From contig NZ_AXWW01000024.1 of assembly GCF_000482865.1 (NCBI RefSeq), positions 52,778 through 116,777 of the forward strand: DNA of 64,000 nt. The letters are read 5' to 3'. This DNA comes from Actinokineospora inagensis DSM 44258 (GTDB taxonomy: Bacteria > Actinomycetota > Actinomycetes > Mycobacteriales > Pseudonocardiaceae). Positions 31,801 to 40,382 of this stretch are shown here, piece by piece (the first letter of the stretch is position 1; every line of letters begins with the position of its first letter). The notes beneath the pieces are model-generated. The model did no database searches. It was given only the letters and a program-made list of their open reading frames with translations, and was not told the DNA's origin. The position numbers were made by a program, and so were the translations under genes.

Positions 31801-31890
31801 ATGGACAGCCGCGAGGTGTGGGTGGCGCCGGAGTTTGACGACTACGACACGCCGATGGAGATTACCGCGTACGTCGCTCGGCAGGACTAG
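31801..31890 (+). CDS. pqqA: PQQ precursor peptide PqqA
   Basis: 29 aa from ATG 31801, with a GAGAGGAG ribosome site. The C-terminal half reads MEITAYVARQD, giving the ExxxY core in which PqqE joins Glu and Tyr to start PQQ formation (established pathway). The upstream ATG at 31759 would add 14 residues with a weaker start region; the shorter form matches the usual PqqA length. It is followed after 3 bases by pqqC. Confidence 0.9.
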   Translation: MDSREVWVAPEFDDYDTPMEITAYVARQD

Positions 31891-31893
31891 GCG

Positions 31894-32604
31894 GTGGTCC
31901 GGACGGACGTCCCGCCGACCGAGTTGTTGTCGGGTGAGGAGTTCTTGGGGCGGTTGCGGGCTTTGGAGGACCGGTATTGGGGTTCGCACCCGTTTCACCT
32001 GCGCATGCATGCCGGGGAGTTGAGCCGGGATGAGTTGCGGTTGTGGGCGGCGAACCGCTGGTACTACCAGAGTGTGTTGCCGCGCAAGGACGCCGCGATC
32101 GTCGGCAACTGCCCGTTGCCCGAGGTGCGCCGGTTGTGGGTGGAGCGGATTCGCTACCACGACGGGGCGGTCGACGGTGAGGGTGGTCGGGAGGATTGGC
32201 TGCGGTTGTGTGACGCGTTGGGCCTGGACCGGGCCGAGGTGCTCGATGAGCGGCACGTCGTCCCCGGGGTCAGGTTCGCGGTGGACGCCTATGTGCGGTT
32301 CGCGCAGACGCGGCCGTGGGTGATCGGGGTGGCGTCCGGGCTGACCGAGATGTTCTCCGGGCATTTGATGCGCCGCCGGGTGACTGACGTGTTGGCGCAC
32401 TACCGGTGGATCCGTCCCGCGGATCTCGCCTACTTCACCACCCGGGTCGACGCGGTGTCCGGTGAGGGGAAGGAAGCGGTCGACCTGGTGGTGGCGCATT
32501 GCCGCACCAGGGCCGAGCAGGACGCCGCCGTGGCCGCCTTGGCCTTCAAGTGCGATGTGCTGTGGTCGATGTTGACCGCCATCGACGGTACGGCGCCTCG
32601 GTGA
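31894..32604 (+). CDS. pqqC: Pyrroloquinoline-quinone synthase PqqC
   Basis: 236 aa from GTG 31894. HemeO/TENA-type helical fold with the family segments FHLRMHAGELSRDELRLWAAN, then RWYYQSVLPRKDAAIVGNCP, and AHCRTRAEQDAAVAALAFKCDVLWSMLTA near the end. Catalyses the last ring closure and oxidation of the PQQ precursor with O2. Its stop overlaps the pqqD start by 4 bases. Confidence 0.95.
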   Translation: MVRTDVPPTELLSGEEFLGRLRALEDRYWGSHPFHLRMHAGELSRDELRLWAANRWYYQSVLPRKDAAIVGNCPLPEVRRLWVERIRYHDGAVDGEGGREDWLRLCDALGLDRAEVLDERHVVPGVRFAVDAYVRFAQTRPWVIGVASGLTEMFSGHLMRRRVTDVLAHYRWIRPADLAYFTTRVDAVSGEGKEAVDLVVAHCRTRAEQDAAVAALAFKCDVLWSMLTAIDGTAPR

Positions 32605-32870
32605 CCGGGTGGGCGCCGCGGCTGCGGCGGGGCGCGCGACTGGGGTTCGATCCTGTCCGGCGAACCCCAGTCGTGCTCTTCCCGGAGGGGGTGCTGGTGT
32701 TGAACTCGACCGCCGAGGCGGTGCTGCGGTCCTGCGACGGCGCGGCGACGGTGCCGGAGATCGTGTCGGTGCTGGAGCGGCGGTACGCGGGGGTGCGGGC
32801 CGAGGACGTGCTGACCGTGCTGCGCGGGTTCGCCGCGCGTGGCGTGATCCAACCGGAGGAGCAGGCGTGA
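32601..32870 (+). CDS. pqqD: PQQ biosynthesis peptide chaperone PqqD
   Basis: 89 aa from GTG 32601. Winged-helix RiPP recognition element with the typical PRLRRGARLGFDPVRRTPVVL start, VLVLNSTAEAVLRSCDG and an end in RGVIQP. It binds PqqA and presents it to the radical-SAM enzyme PqqE. It overlaps both neighbours by 4 bases, supporting stoichiometric coupled translation. Confidence 0.95.
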   Translation: MTGWAPRLRRGARLGFDPVRRTPVVLFPEGVLVLNSTAEAVLRSCDGAATVPEIVSVLERRYAGVRAEDVLTVLRGFAARGVIQPEEQA

Positions 32871-33928
32871 CCCAGCCGCCGCTCGGTCTGCTGGCCGAGC
32901 TGACCCACCGCTGCCCGCTGCACTGCCCGTACTGCTCGAACCCCGTGGAGCTGGTGGTGCGGGACCGCGAGTTGACCACCGACCAGTGGCGTTCGGTGTT
33001 GACCCAGGCCCGGGAGCTCGGGGTGCTGCAGGTCCACCTGTCCGGCGGGGAACCGTTGGCGCGTCGGGACTTGCCGGAGCTGGTGAGCCACGCGTCGAGC
33101 CTCGGCTGTTACGTCAACCTGGTGACCAGCGGGCTGGGGTTGACCGAGGAGCGGATGGCCGACCTGGCGGCGCGCGGCATCGAGCACGTGCAGTTGTCCG
33201 TGCAGGCCGCCGATCCCGCCCGCGCCGACCTCATCGCCGGGACCAGGGCCGCCAAGCACAAGCGCGCGGCCGCCAACGCGGTGCGCGCGGCGGGGCTGCC
33301 GTTGACGGTCAACGCCGTGCTGCACCGGGGCAACCACGACCAAGTGGGTGCGATCATCGACCTGGCGGAGGAACTGGGCGCCGACCGCTTGGAGTTGGCC
33401 AACACCCAGTTCTACGGTTGGGCGTTGCGCAACCGGGCGGCGTTGATGCCGACGAAGGCGCAGTTGGCGGCGGCGGAACCGATCGTGCGGGCGGCCAGGC
33501 GGCGGCTGGCCGGGCGGCTGGAGGTGATCTACGTGTTGGCCGACTACCAGGAGAGCTACCCGAAGCCGTGCATGCACGGGTGGGGTGCCCGGCAGTTGAC
33601 CGTGGCCCCGGACGGCGCGGTGCTGCCGTGCCCGTCGGCGACGGTGATCAACACGCTGGAGTTCGAGAACGCGACCCGGCGGCCGCTGGCGGAGATCTGG
33701 TACGAGTCGCCGTCGTTCAACGCCTTCCGCGGTGAGGACTGGATGCGCGAGCCGTGCCGCTCGTGTGAGCGCCGCTCGGTCGACTTCGGCGGGTGCCGCT
33801 GCCAGGCGTTCATGTTGACCGGCGCCGCGGAGAACGCCGACCCGGTGTGCGCGTTGTCCCCGCACCACGGCCTGGTCGAGGACGCCGTGCAGCCGGTCGC
33901 GGAGCTGCCGTTCGTGATGCGCGGATGA
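32867..33928 (+). CDS. pqqE: PqqA peptide cyclase PqqE (radical SAM, SPASM)
   Basis: 353 aa from GTG 32867. The radical-SAM cluster motif CPLHCPYC is at residues 17-24, followed by LSGGEPLARRD. The C-terminal SPASM domain has many Cys (CMHGWGARQL, LPCPSA, CRSCERR, GCRCQAF, DPVCAL) for auxiliary Fe-S clusters. It forms the Glu-Tyr carbon-carbon bond in PqqA. It overlaps pqqD and pqqB by 4 bases each. Confidence 0.96.
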   Translation: MTQPPLGLLAELTHRCPLHCPYCSNPVELVVRDRELTTDQWRSVLTQARELGVLQVHLSGGEPLARRDLPELVSHASSLGCYVNLVTSGLGLTEERMADLAARGIEHVQLSVQAADPARADLIAGTRAAKHKRAAANAVRAAGLPLTVNAVLHRGNHDQVGAIIDLAEELGADRLELANTQFYGWALRNRAALMPTKAQLAAAEPIVRAARRRLAGRLEVIYVLADYQESYPKPCMHGWGARQLTVAPDGAVLPCPSATVINTLEFENATRRPLAEIWYESPSFNAFRGEDWMREPCRSCERRSVDFGGCRCQAFMLTGAAENADPVCALSPHHGLVEDAVQPVAELPFVMRG

Positions 33929-34791
33929 GGGTCGTCGTCCTGGGTACGGCCGCGGGCGGTGGTCTGCCCCAGTGGAACTGTGCGTGCGAGTTGTGCGAAC
34001 GCTGCCGCGAGGGCGATCCGGCCGTCTTACCCCGGCTGCAGGACTGCGTGGCGCTGACCGCCACCGGCCGCGACTGGTACCTGCTCAACGCCTCCCCGGA
34101 CCTGCGGGCCCAGATCGTCGCCACCCCGGAGCTCACGCCCGGCCCGGGGCGCCGCGAGACGCCCGTGCGCGGCGTTCTGCTGACCGACGCCGAACTCGAC
34201 CACACGCTCGGTCTCACGCTGTTGCGCGAGGGCGAGTTGACGGTGTGGGCGTCGGAACCGGTGCTCGCCGCGGCGGCGGTCCGTCCCATTTTGTCGTATT
34301 ACCAGGATTGGTCGTGGCTACCCGCGGACTCGGCGTTCACACTCGACGACGGGCGATTGGAATGCGCGGTGTTCCCATTGTCCGGGAAACGACCACGATA
34401 CGCGCGGGAGGCGGCGGAGTCGAACGACTGGGTGGTTGCATATCGAATCACAGATGTGGCGACCGGCGGTTCCCTGGTATACGCACCATGTTTGGCCGGG
34501 TGGGCACCAGGATTCGACGAGTTCACCGCGGGCGCGTCCTGCGCGCTGATCGACGGCACTTTCCACGCCGCCGACGAGATGTCGAGCAGTACCGGCCGCG
34601 CTGACCAGCGGGTCATGGGCCACCTGCCCATCGTGGAATCGCTGCCGCTGCTCACCGGCAGCTCGACGAAGTGGTTTTACACACACCTGAACAACACGAA
34701 CCCGGTGGCGGCGCGCGGTTCCGCCGAACGCGACCGGGTCGAGGCCGCAGGCGCGGCAATCGCCGAGGACGGCACCCGGATCGACCTTTGA
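33925..34791 (+). CDS. pqqB: PqqB, metallo-beta-lactamase-fold PQQ biosynthesis protein
   Basis: 288 aa from ATG 33925. Opens with MRVVVLGTAAGGGLPQWNCAC, typical of PqqB, and has LLTDAELDHTLGL where other members of the fold have HxHxDH. PqqB is proposed to hydroxylate the cross-linked tyrosine. A TTA leucine codon at 34027-34029 (VLPRLQD) would make translation bldA-dependent, if the streptomycete rule holds here. Bases 34280-34500 are less GC-rich than the rest. Last gene of the operon. No pqqF protease is present, as is common. Confidence 0.94.
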   Translation: MRVVVLGTAAGGGLPQWNCACELCERCREGDPAVLPRLQDCVALTATGRDWYLLNASPDLRAQIVATPELTPGPGRRETPVRGVLLTDAELDHTLGLTLLREGELTVWASEPVLAAAAVRPILSYYQDWSWLPADSAFTLDDGRLECAVFPLSGKRPRYAREAAESNDWVVAYRITDVATGGSLVYAPCLAGWAPGFDEFTAGASCALIDGTFHAADEMSSSTGRADQRVMGHLPIVESLPLLTGSSTKWFYTHLNNTNPVAARGSAERDRVEAAGAAIAEDGTRIDL

Positions 34792-34937
34792 TCCGGATTC
34801 CGTGGTGTTTTCCCGGGGTGCCGCGGCCCACGTGATCACTCGAATGGATGGCAGGGTCGGCAGAGGCTTGCCTTTTCCCGGTGTGAACCGATTGACTCCC
34901 GGGGTCGGGAAGGTTTCACCGGCCGGGCGACAACCGT

Positions 34938-34981
34938 GGTATTCACACACTCGGTATTCACACACTCCGGTATGTGTGGAC
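34938..34981. promoter_or_regulatory. 15-bp tandem repeats upstream of SARP gene (operator candidate)
   Basis: GGTATTCACACACTC occurs twice head to tail (34938-34952, 34953-34967), followed by a partial third copy with GGTATGTGTGG. They sit about 96-140 bases upstream of the SARP start in the 285-bp gap after pqqB. The spacing suggests cooperative binding of a regulator, possibly the SARP itself. The rest of the gap has an imperfect inverted repeat (about 34879-34922) that may terminate pqq transcription. Confidence 0.45.
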
Positions 34982-35076
34982 CGGGCTGTGCGAACGCGTG
35001 AACTGCCGTGCGTCGTCCGGGCCCTGCTGCCGCGTCACCTCCCAGGTCGGGTTCCCAACGCCACCAGGGGTAGGTC

Positions 35077-35883
35077 ATGCACATCACCGTGCTCGGTCCG
35101 CTCACCGCCGTCGCCGGGCAGCACACGGCGGCGCCCAGCGCCACCAAGCCGAAGCGGATCCTCGCGTTGCTGGCCCTGCGCGCGAACACCGTGGTCAGCA
35201 CCGCGCGGTTGATCGATGAGCTCTGGGGCGCGCGCCCGCCCGCGAGCGCGGTGGTGACGCTGCAGACGTACGTGCTCCGGCTGCGCCGCCTGCTCACCCC
35301 GCTGCTGGACATCCCGGTGCGGTCGGTGCTCACCACCGAGTCCGGCGGTTACGCGCTGCGCCTGTGCCCCCAGCAGTTGGACCTCACCGTGTTCCGGCAG
35401 CACGCCGCCGACGGGGCCGACGCGCTCGCGGCGGGCGACCCGGAGCGGGCCGCGACCCTGCTGCGCGACGCCTTGTCCCTGTGGCGCGGGCCTGCGCTGG
35501 CCGACGTGCGGCCGGGCAGGCTGCTCGACGTGCACGTCACCCGGCTGGAACAAGAGCGGCTCAGCGCGCTCGAACAGCGCATCGAGGCCGACCTGCGGCT
35601 CGGGCGGCATCTCAGCGTCCTTGGCGAGTTGGCGGAGCTGTCCCAGGAACACCCCCTGCACGAGAACCTGCACGCCCTGTACATGGTGGCGTTGCACCGC
35701 GCGGGCCGCCGCTACCAGGCGCTGAAGGTGTTCCAACAACTACGGCGCTCCCTCGCCGACGAGTTGGGCCTGTCGCCGACGGGCTGGGTCGAACGCGTAC
35801 ACCAAGCCGTCCTGTGCTCGGACGAGTTGCGTTGCCTCGACGAGTTGGGTCTACCGGGTCAGGTCACCGGTACGCGCCCGTGA
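35077..35883 (+). CDS. SARP-family transcriptional activator
   Basis: 268 aa from ATG 35077. N-terminal OmpR-type winged helix (about 1-95; KPKRILALLALRANTVVS, LIDELWG, VVTLQTYVLRLRRLL), then a bacterial transcriptional activation (BTAD) domain (about 100-245; LDLTVFRQHAADGADAL, LALYM-type repeats). Length and layout match small SARPs that activate antibiotic clusters. It could control the polyketide cluster, the pqq operon, or both; tandem repeats upstream of pqqA and of itself are candidate targets. Confidence 0.93.
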   Translation: MHITVLGPLTAVAGQHTAAPSATKPKRILALLALRANTVVSTARLIDELWGARPPASAVVTLQTYVLRLRRLLTPLLDIPVRSVLTTESGGYALRLCPQQLDLTVFRQHAADGADALAAGDPERAATLLRDALSLWRGPALADVRPGRLLDVHVTRLEQERLSALEQRIEADLRLGRHLSVLGELAELSQEHPLHENLHALYMVALHRAGRRYQALKVFQQLRRSLADELGLSPTGWVERVHQAVLCSDELRCLDELGLPGQVTGTRP

Positions 35884-35926
35884 GGCTCTTAGACTTGGTC
35901 TCCAGTCAAGCGACAGGGAGACGTCG

Positions 35927-36415
35927 ATGGGGTCGTTCGATGTGCCGTTGGACGACGAACGCACTCAGCTCGACGCGTTCGTCGAGGAGTACCGCGGCGC
36001 TGTCGAGGCGGTGCTCGACGGTCTCACCGAGGAGCAGGCCCGCCGCAGGCTCGTCGCGTCGGCGACGACGTTGCTCGGGCTGCTCAAACACGTCACGTGG
36101 ATGCAGCGGGTGTGGTTCGAGGAGTGCGTCGGCGGCACGTCCCGCCAGGAGCTCGGCCTGGTGGGGAGCCCGGACGAGTCCTTCCGGCTCGCGGCCGACG
36201 ACACTGTCGCCTCGGTCACCGCGGCCCACCGGCAAGCCTGCGCCACCGCCCGCACGGCGGTCGCGGCCCTGCCACTCGATGCCGTCGTGACCGGCCACCG
36301 GTCCGGGCCGCGCACGCTTCGCTGGGTGTACCTGCAGGTGTTGCGGGAGTTGGCCCACCATTGCGGACACGCCGACATCCTGCGCGAACAGGTACTCGTG
36401 GAGAATGACTCTTAG
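35927..36415 (+). CDS. DinB-family (DUF664) protein
   Basis: 162 aa from ATG 35927. Four-helix bundle of the DinB/DUF664 type: LDAFVEEYRGAVEAVLDGLT, LGLLKHVTWMQRVWFEE with the first metal His, and ELAHHCGHADILREQ with the distal His pair. Such proteins are metal- and often thiol-dependent transferases or of unknown role. It converges with selD, whose end overlaps it by 4 bases. Confidence 0.85.
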   Translation: MGSFDVPLDDERTQLDAFVEEYRGAVEAVLDGLTEEQARRRLVASATTLLGLLKHVTWMQRVWFEECVGGTSRQELGLVGSPDESFRLAADDTVASVTAAHRQACATARTAVAALPLDAVVTGHRSGPRTLRWVYLQVLRELAHHCGHADILREQVLVENDS

Positions 36416-37389
36416 CGCACCACGACGGTGTGGTCGGTTCGCAGGACCAGCTCGCCGATGACCGTGGCGCCGGGGATCTCCCCGGCGAGTAAGAGGCCAC
36501 CGGACGTCTGGGCGTCGGCGAGCAGCAGCGAGTCGGCGCCCAGGGACACGTGCGGTGCCACCCAGTCCAAATTCCGCTTGGTACCGCCGCTGACATACCC
36601 ATCGCGCAGTGCTTCCCGTGCTCCGTCGAGGTAAGGGACGGCGGCAGCGTCAACGATCGCTGTGACCCCGCTCGCGCGCGCCAACTTGTGCAGGTGGCCG
36701 AGCAAGCCAAACCCGGTGACATCGGTGGCGCAGGTGACGCCCGCCGCCACGGCCGCCACAGAGGCGTCCCGGTTCAGCGTGGCCATCACCTCGATGGCCT
36801 CCTGGAAGACCTCGCCGGTTGTCTTATGCCGGTTGTTGAGCACGCCCAGACCGAGCGGTTTGGTCAACGACAGCGGTAGACCTACCTGGCCAGTGGAGTT
36901 CCGCATGACTCTTGCCGGATCGACCACACCGGTCACGGCGAGCCCGTACTTCGGCTCCGGGTCGTCCACGCTGTGCCCACCACCGATGTGACACCCCGCC
37001 CCGGCCGTGACGTCCGCGCCGCCGCGCAGCACCTCGGCGGCCACCTCCATCGGCAGGACATCCCGTGGCCAGCCCAGCAGGTTCAGGGCGACCACGGGGG
37101 TGCCGCCCATGGCGTAGACGTCGGACAGCGCGTTCGCGGCGGCGATCCGACCCCAGTCGTGCGGGTCGTCGACCACCGGGGTGAAGAAGTCCGTGGTGGC
37201 GACCAGCGCGAGGTCGGGCCGCAGCCGCACGACCGCCGCGTCGTCTCCGGTCGCCAGGCCGACGAGCAGTTCGCCGTGCGCGTCCCGGGGGGTGGTGGTC
37301 AGGCCGGACACCACTCGTTCGAGTTCGCCCGGCGGGATCTTGCAGGCACAACCGCCACCGTGTGCAAACTGCGTCAACCGATAAGACAC
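36412..37389 (-). CDS. selD: Selenide, water dikinase SelD (Cys form)
   Basis: 325 aa from GTG 37389. Makes selenophosphate from selenide and ATP for selenocysteine synthesis. The catalytic loop reads GGGCACKIPP, so the nucleophile position is Cys (residue 14) rather than Sec, with the essential Lys three positions on. The ATP-binding part has TTDFFTPVVDD and GGHSVDDPEPKYGL. The C-terminal AIRS-type domain has CATDVTGFGLLGHL. It is transcribed away from tRNA-Sec, selA and selB. Confidence 0.96.
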   Translation of the reverse strand: MSYRLTQFAHGGGCACKIPPGELERVVSGLTTTPRDAHGELLVGLATGDDAAVVRLRPDLALVATTDFFTPVVDDPHDWGRIAAANALSDVYAMGGTPVVALNLLGWPRDVLPMEVAAEVLRGGADVTAGAGCHIGGGHSVDDPEPKYGLAVTGVVDPARVMRNSTGQVGLPLSLTKPLGLGVLNNRHKTTGEVFQEAIEVMATLNRDASVAAVAAGVTCATDVTGFGLLGHLHKLARASGVTAIVDAAAVPYLDGAREALRDGYVSGGTKRNLDWVAPHVSLGADSLLLADAQTSGGLLLAGEIPGATVIGELVLRTDHTVVVR

Positions 37390-37453
37390 GCCCGGTAGTG
37401 TGGCACGTTCGGTCCGTTATCAGCGCTGTGTCATGATCTGCGGCGTGTCCCGG

Positions 37454-37548
37454 GGAGGCGTCTCCGGCCTGGTGGCCGGCTCGGTCTTCAACACCGACGA
37501 GCGACAGGACCTGCCGCTGGCGGGTTCGATTCCCGTCCGCCTCCGCCG
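37454..37548 (+). tRNA. selC: tRNA-Sec (anticodon UCA)
   Basis: A roughly 95-base sequence folds as a selenocysteine tRNA: 5' GGAGGCG pairs with CGCCTCC at the 3' end, a long 6-bp D stem (CCGGCC/GGCCGG), anticodon loop CTTCAAC (UCA) on the stem TCGGT/ACCGA, a long variable arm, and T arm GCGGG-TTCGATT-CCCGT. The expected eighth acceptor pair appears to be a T/C mismatch, and CCA is not encoded (GCCG follows the stem). It ends 9 bases before selA. Confidence 0.93.
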
Positions 37549-37557
37549 GACCCGGCG

Positions 37558-38823
37558 ATGAGCGACCCGCGCAGGCAGGTGCCGCGCACCGACGCCCTGC
37601 TCGCCGAACTCGCCGACGAGGTGGGCCTGCACGGTCAACGGGCCGTGAAGACCGCGATCCACTCGGCGCAGCAGCAGGTCCGCGCAGGCGCCATCCCGCC
37701 CGCGCGGGCGGCCGCCGAGGCCAGGGCCGCGTTGCGCGCCGGACCGCGGCCGGTGATCAACGCGACCGGCGTCCTCGTCCACACCAACCTCGGCCGGGCC
37801 CCGCTGTCCGGTCCGGCCCGGGAAGCGCTGCGGCTGGCCGCGGGCACGACCGACGTCGAGTTCGACCTCGCTACCGGCACTCGCCGCCGCCGCGGTCAGG
37901 ACACCCTGGACGCGTTGCGCGCCGCCGTGCCCGACGCGGGTGACGTGCACGTGGTCAACAACAACGCCGCCGCCCTGCTGCTGTGCGCGGTCGCCATCGC
38001 GGGCAGCCGGGACATCGTGATCAGCCGCGGCGAGCTGGTCGAGATCGGCGACGGCTTTCGCATACCGGACCTGCTTACCTCGGCGGGCGCGCGGCTGCGC
38101 GGGGTCGGCACCACCAACCGCACCACCGTGCGCGACTACGCCGACGCCATCACCGGTGACACCGGCTTCGTGCTCAAGGTCCACCCCTCCAACTTCCAGG
38201 TCACCGGGTTCGCCTCGACCCCGTCCGTCGCGGAACTGGCCGCGTTGCGCGCGCCGCTCGTCGTGGACATCGGATCTGGCCTGCTGAGTCCGCACCCCGC
38301 GCTGCCGGACGAGCCGGACGCGCGAACCGTGCTGCGTGATGGCGCGACCTTGGTGACCGCGAGCGGCGACAAGCTCCTTGGCGGACCGCAGGCCGGGTTG
38401 CTCTTAGGGGACGCTCGACTGGTCGAGCGACTGCGGCGGCACCCGATCGCGCGGGCACTACGGGTCGACAAGCTGACGTTGGCTGCGCTGGGCGCCACAC
38501 TGCGGGGACGGTCGCCGGTCGTAGACGCTCTGGAAGCCGACACGGCCGACCTCACTCGACGGGCCCAAGAGATCGCGGTAGCCCTGTCAGGGCTCGGTGT
38601 CGATGCTGAAGCCGTGTCGTCTATGGCCGTAGTTGGTGGGGGAGGGGCGCCGGGCGTCGAGTTGCCGAGCGCTGCGGTGAGCCTGCCCGAGCGGTACGCG
38701 GTCGCCTTGCGCCTACGGGCTGTTGTGGGTCGGGTGGAGCACGGTCGCTGTCTGCTCGACCTGCGTACCGTGCCCGCAGACGACGACTCCGCGCTCATAG
38801 AGGCCGTGTCGCAGTGCACGTGA
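37558..38823 (+). CDS. selA: L-seryl-tRNA(Sec) selenium transferase SelA
   Basis: 421 aa from ATG 37558. PLP enzyme converting seryl-tRNA(Sec) to selenocysteyl-tRNA(Sec) with selenophosphate. Visible family segments are VINATGVLVHTNLGRAPLS, VNNNAAALLL, SRGELVEIGDGFRIPD and the PLP-lysine motif TASGDKLLGGPQAGLL. A TTA codon occurs at 38404-38406. Its stop lies beyond the selB start (10-base overlap), so the two are translationally coupled. Confidence 0.96.
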   Translation: MSDPRRQVPRTDALLAELADEVGLHGQRAVKTAIHSAQQQVRAGAIPPARAAAEARAALRAGPRPVINATGVLVHTNLGRAPLSGPAREALRLAAGTTDVEFDLATGTRRRRGQDTLDALRAAVPDAGDVHVVNNNAAALLLCAVAIAGSRDIVISRGELVEIGDGFRIPDLLTSAGARLRGVGTTNRTTVRDYADAITGDTGFVLKVHPSNFQVTGFASTPSVAELAALRAPLVVDIGSGLLSPHPALPDEPDARTVLRDGATLVTASGDKLLGGPQAGLLLGDARLVERLRRHPIARALRVDKLTLAALGATLRGRSPVVDALEADTADLTRRAQEIAVALSGLGVDAEAVSSMAVVGGGGAPGVELPSAAVSLPERYAVALRLRAVVGRVEHGRCLLDLRTVPADDDSALIEAVSQCT

Positions 38824-40382
38824 TAGCCACCGCCGGCCACGTCGACCACGGCAAGTCCACTCTCGTCCGCCGCCTCACCGGGATGGAGCCCGACCGCTGG
38901 GCCGAGGAACAACGACGCGGCCTGACCATCGACGTCGGATTCGCCTGGACGACGTTCCCCCGCGTCGGCGAGATCGCCTTCGTCGATGTCCCCGGCCACG
39001 AACGGTTCGTGCCCAACATGCTCGCCGGGGTCGGCCCGGTCCCGGCGGTCCTGTTCGTGGTCGCCGCCGACGCCGAGTGGATGCCGCAGGCCGAGGAACA
39101 CCTCACGGCCTTGGACGCGCTCGGCGTCAGGCACGGGCTGTTGGTGGTCACCCGTGCCGATCTCGCCGACCCCGCCGCCATCCGACAGACCGCCTCAGCG
39201 CGCATCTCCCGAACCTCGCTGGGTGCCATACCGTCCGTCGTCGGTATGGACGGGCTCCAGAGGGCCATAGAGGACCTCGTGGAACGGATGCCCGCGCCGG
39301 ACGTCGACGGTGATGTGCGGCTGTGGGTGGACCGCTCGTTCACCGTTGCCGGAGCGGGCACAGTCGTCACGGGCACCTTGCAAGCAGGCACACTGCGTCC
39401 AGGAGACGAGTTGCTGCTGCGCGGCCGACCTGTGCGGGTGCGCGCACTTCACGCGTTAGGCCAATCGAAATCCTCCGTGTCCGCCGTCGCGCGGGTGGCC
39501 GTGAACCTGCGGGGCGTGCCGCGAACAGACATCGAACGCGGCGACGCGTTGCTCACCCCGGACGCCTGGTGGGACGCGCGAGTCGTTGACGTCACCGCCG
39601 CTGACTTGCCCCGGCAGCTAGTCGTGCACATAGGCTCGGCGGCCGTACCGGCCCGCGCACACGGTATTCCCAACGGTAGCCGGTTGTTCCTCTCGCGCCT
39701 CTTACCTTTGCGAGTAGGCGATCGCGTATTGCTCCGCAACCCCGGCACCCACGAGCTCGTCGGCGGCACGGTCACCGACCTCGACCGGTTGAGCAAGTCG
39801 CCGTTCTTCCTGCGTGCACAACAGAAGGCCCTGGGCCGACAGGGCAAACTGATCGCGGGGGAGTGGCACACCGATGCCTGGGACGACCTCGTCACCCGAG
39901 CCGACACCGAGTTGACAGCCTGGCGCGCGGCGCATCCCATGGACACCGGAATCCCGACCGAGACCCTGCGCCACAAGCTCCGCCTCCCCAGCGCCGACCT
40001 CGTCGCCCCCTTGCTCACCCGCCGGACCGAGCTGCCCAAGGCGATCATGAAGGCGTTTTCGGCTCTGCACGACGACTTCGTCGCGGCCCCGTTCGCCGCC
40101 CCGGACGCGAACCGCCTTCGCGAACTCGGGCTCGGTTCCCGCGAACTCGCCGCGATCGTCCGAACGGGTCGACTGGTCAAAGTGGCCGATGGCGTGTTCT
40201 TACCGCCAGAAGCACCAACTTGCGCGGCCGCCGTACTAGCCCGGATTGACCAACCTTTCACCACTAGCCAAGCGCGACAGGCCCTCGGCACGTCCCGCCG
40301 GGTAGTCCTACCGCTGTTGGCGATGCTCGACCGCACCGGCGTAACCGAGCGGCTTCCCGACGACACCCGTCAACTGCGGTAG
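38814..40382 (+). CDS. selB: Selenocysteine-specific elongation factor SelB
   Basis: 522 aa from GTG 38814. The GTPase domain starts with ATAGHVDHGKSTLVRRLTG (P-loop), then GLTIDVGFAW, DVPGHERFVPNML and VVTRADL. Beta-barrel domains follow, with GAGTVVTGTLQAGTL, and a C-terminal winged-helix region that binds the SECIS hairpin. It is shorter than the E. coli protein (614 aa). At least three TTA codons are present (for example in HALGQ, LLPLR and VFLPPE), unusual for this genome. Its end overlaps a convergent MauE-like gene by 75 bases. Confidence 0.95.
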   Translation: MHVIATAGHVDHGKSTLVRRLTGMEPDRWAEEQRRGLTIDVGFAWTTFPRVGEIAFVDVPGHERFVPNMLAGVGPVPAVLFVVAADAEWMPQAEEHLTALDALGVRHGLLVVTRADLADPAAIRQTASARISRTSLGAIPSVVGMDGLQRAIEDLVERMPAPDVDGDVRLWVDRSFTVAGAGTVVTGTLQAGTLRPGDELLLRGRPVRVRALHALGQSKSSVSAVARVAVNLRGVPRTDIERGDALLTPDAWWDARVVDVTAADLPRQLVVHIGSAAVPARAHGIPNGSRLFLSRLLPLRVGDRVLLRNPGTHELVGGTVTDLDRLSKSPFFLRAQQKALGRQGKLIAGEWHTDAWDDLVTRADTELTAWRAAHPMDTGIPTETLRHKLRLPSADLVAPLLTRRTELPKAIMKAFSALHDDFVAAPFAAPDANRLRELGLGSRELAAIVRTGRLVKVADGVFLPPEAPTCAAAVLARIDQPFTTSQARQALGTSRRVVLPLLAMLDRTGVTERLPDDTRQLR

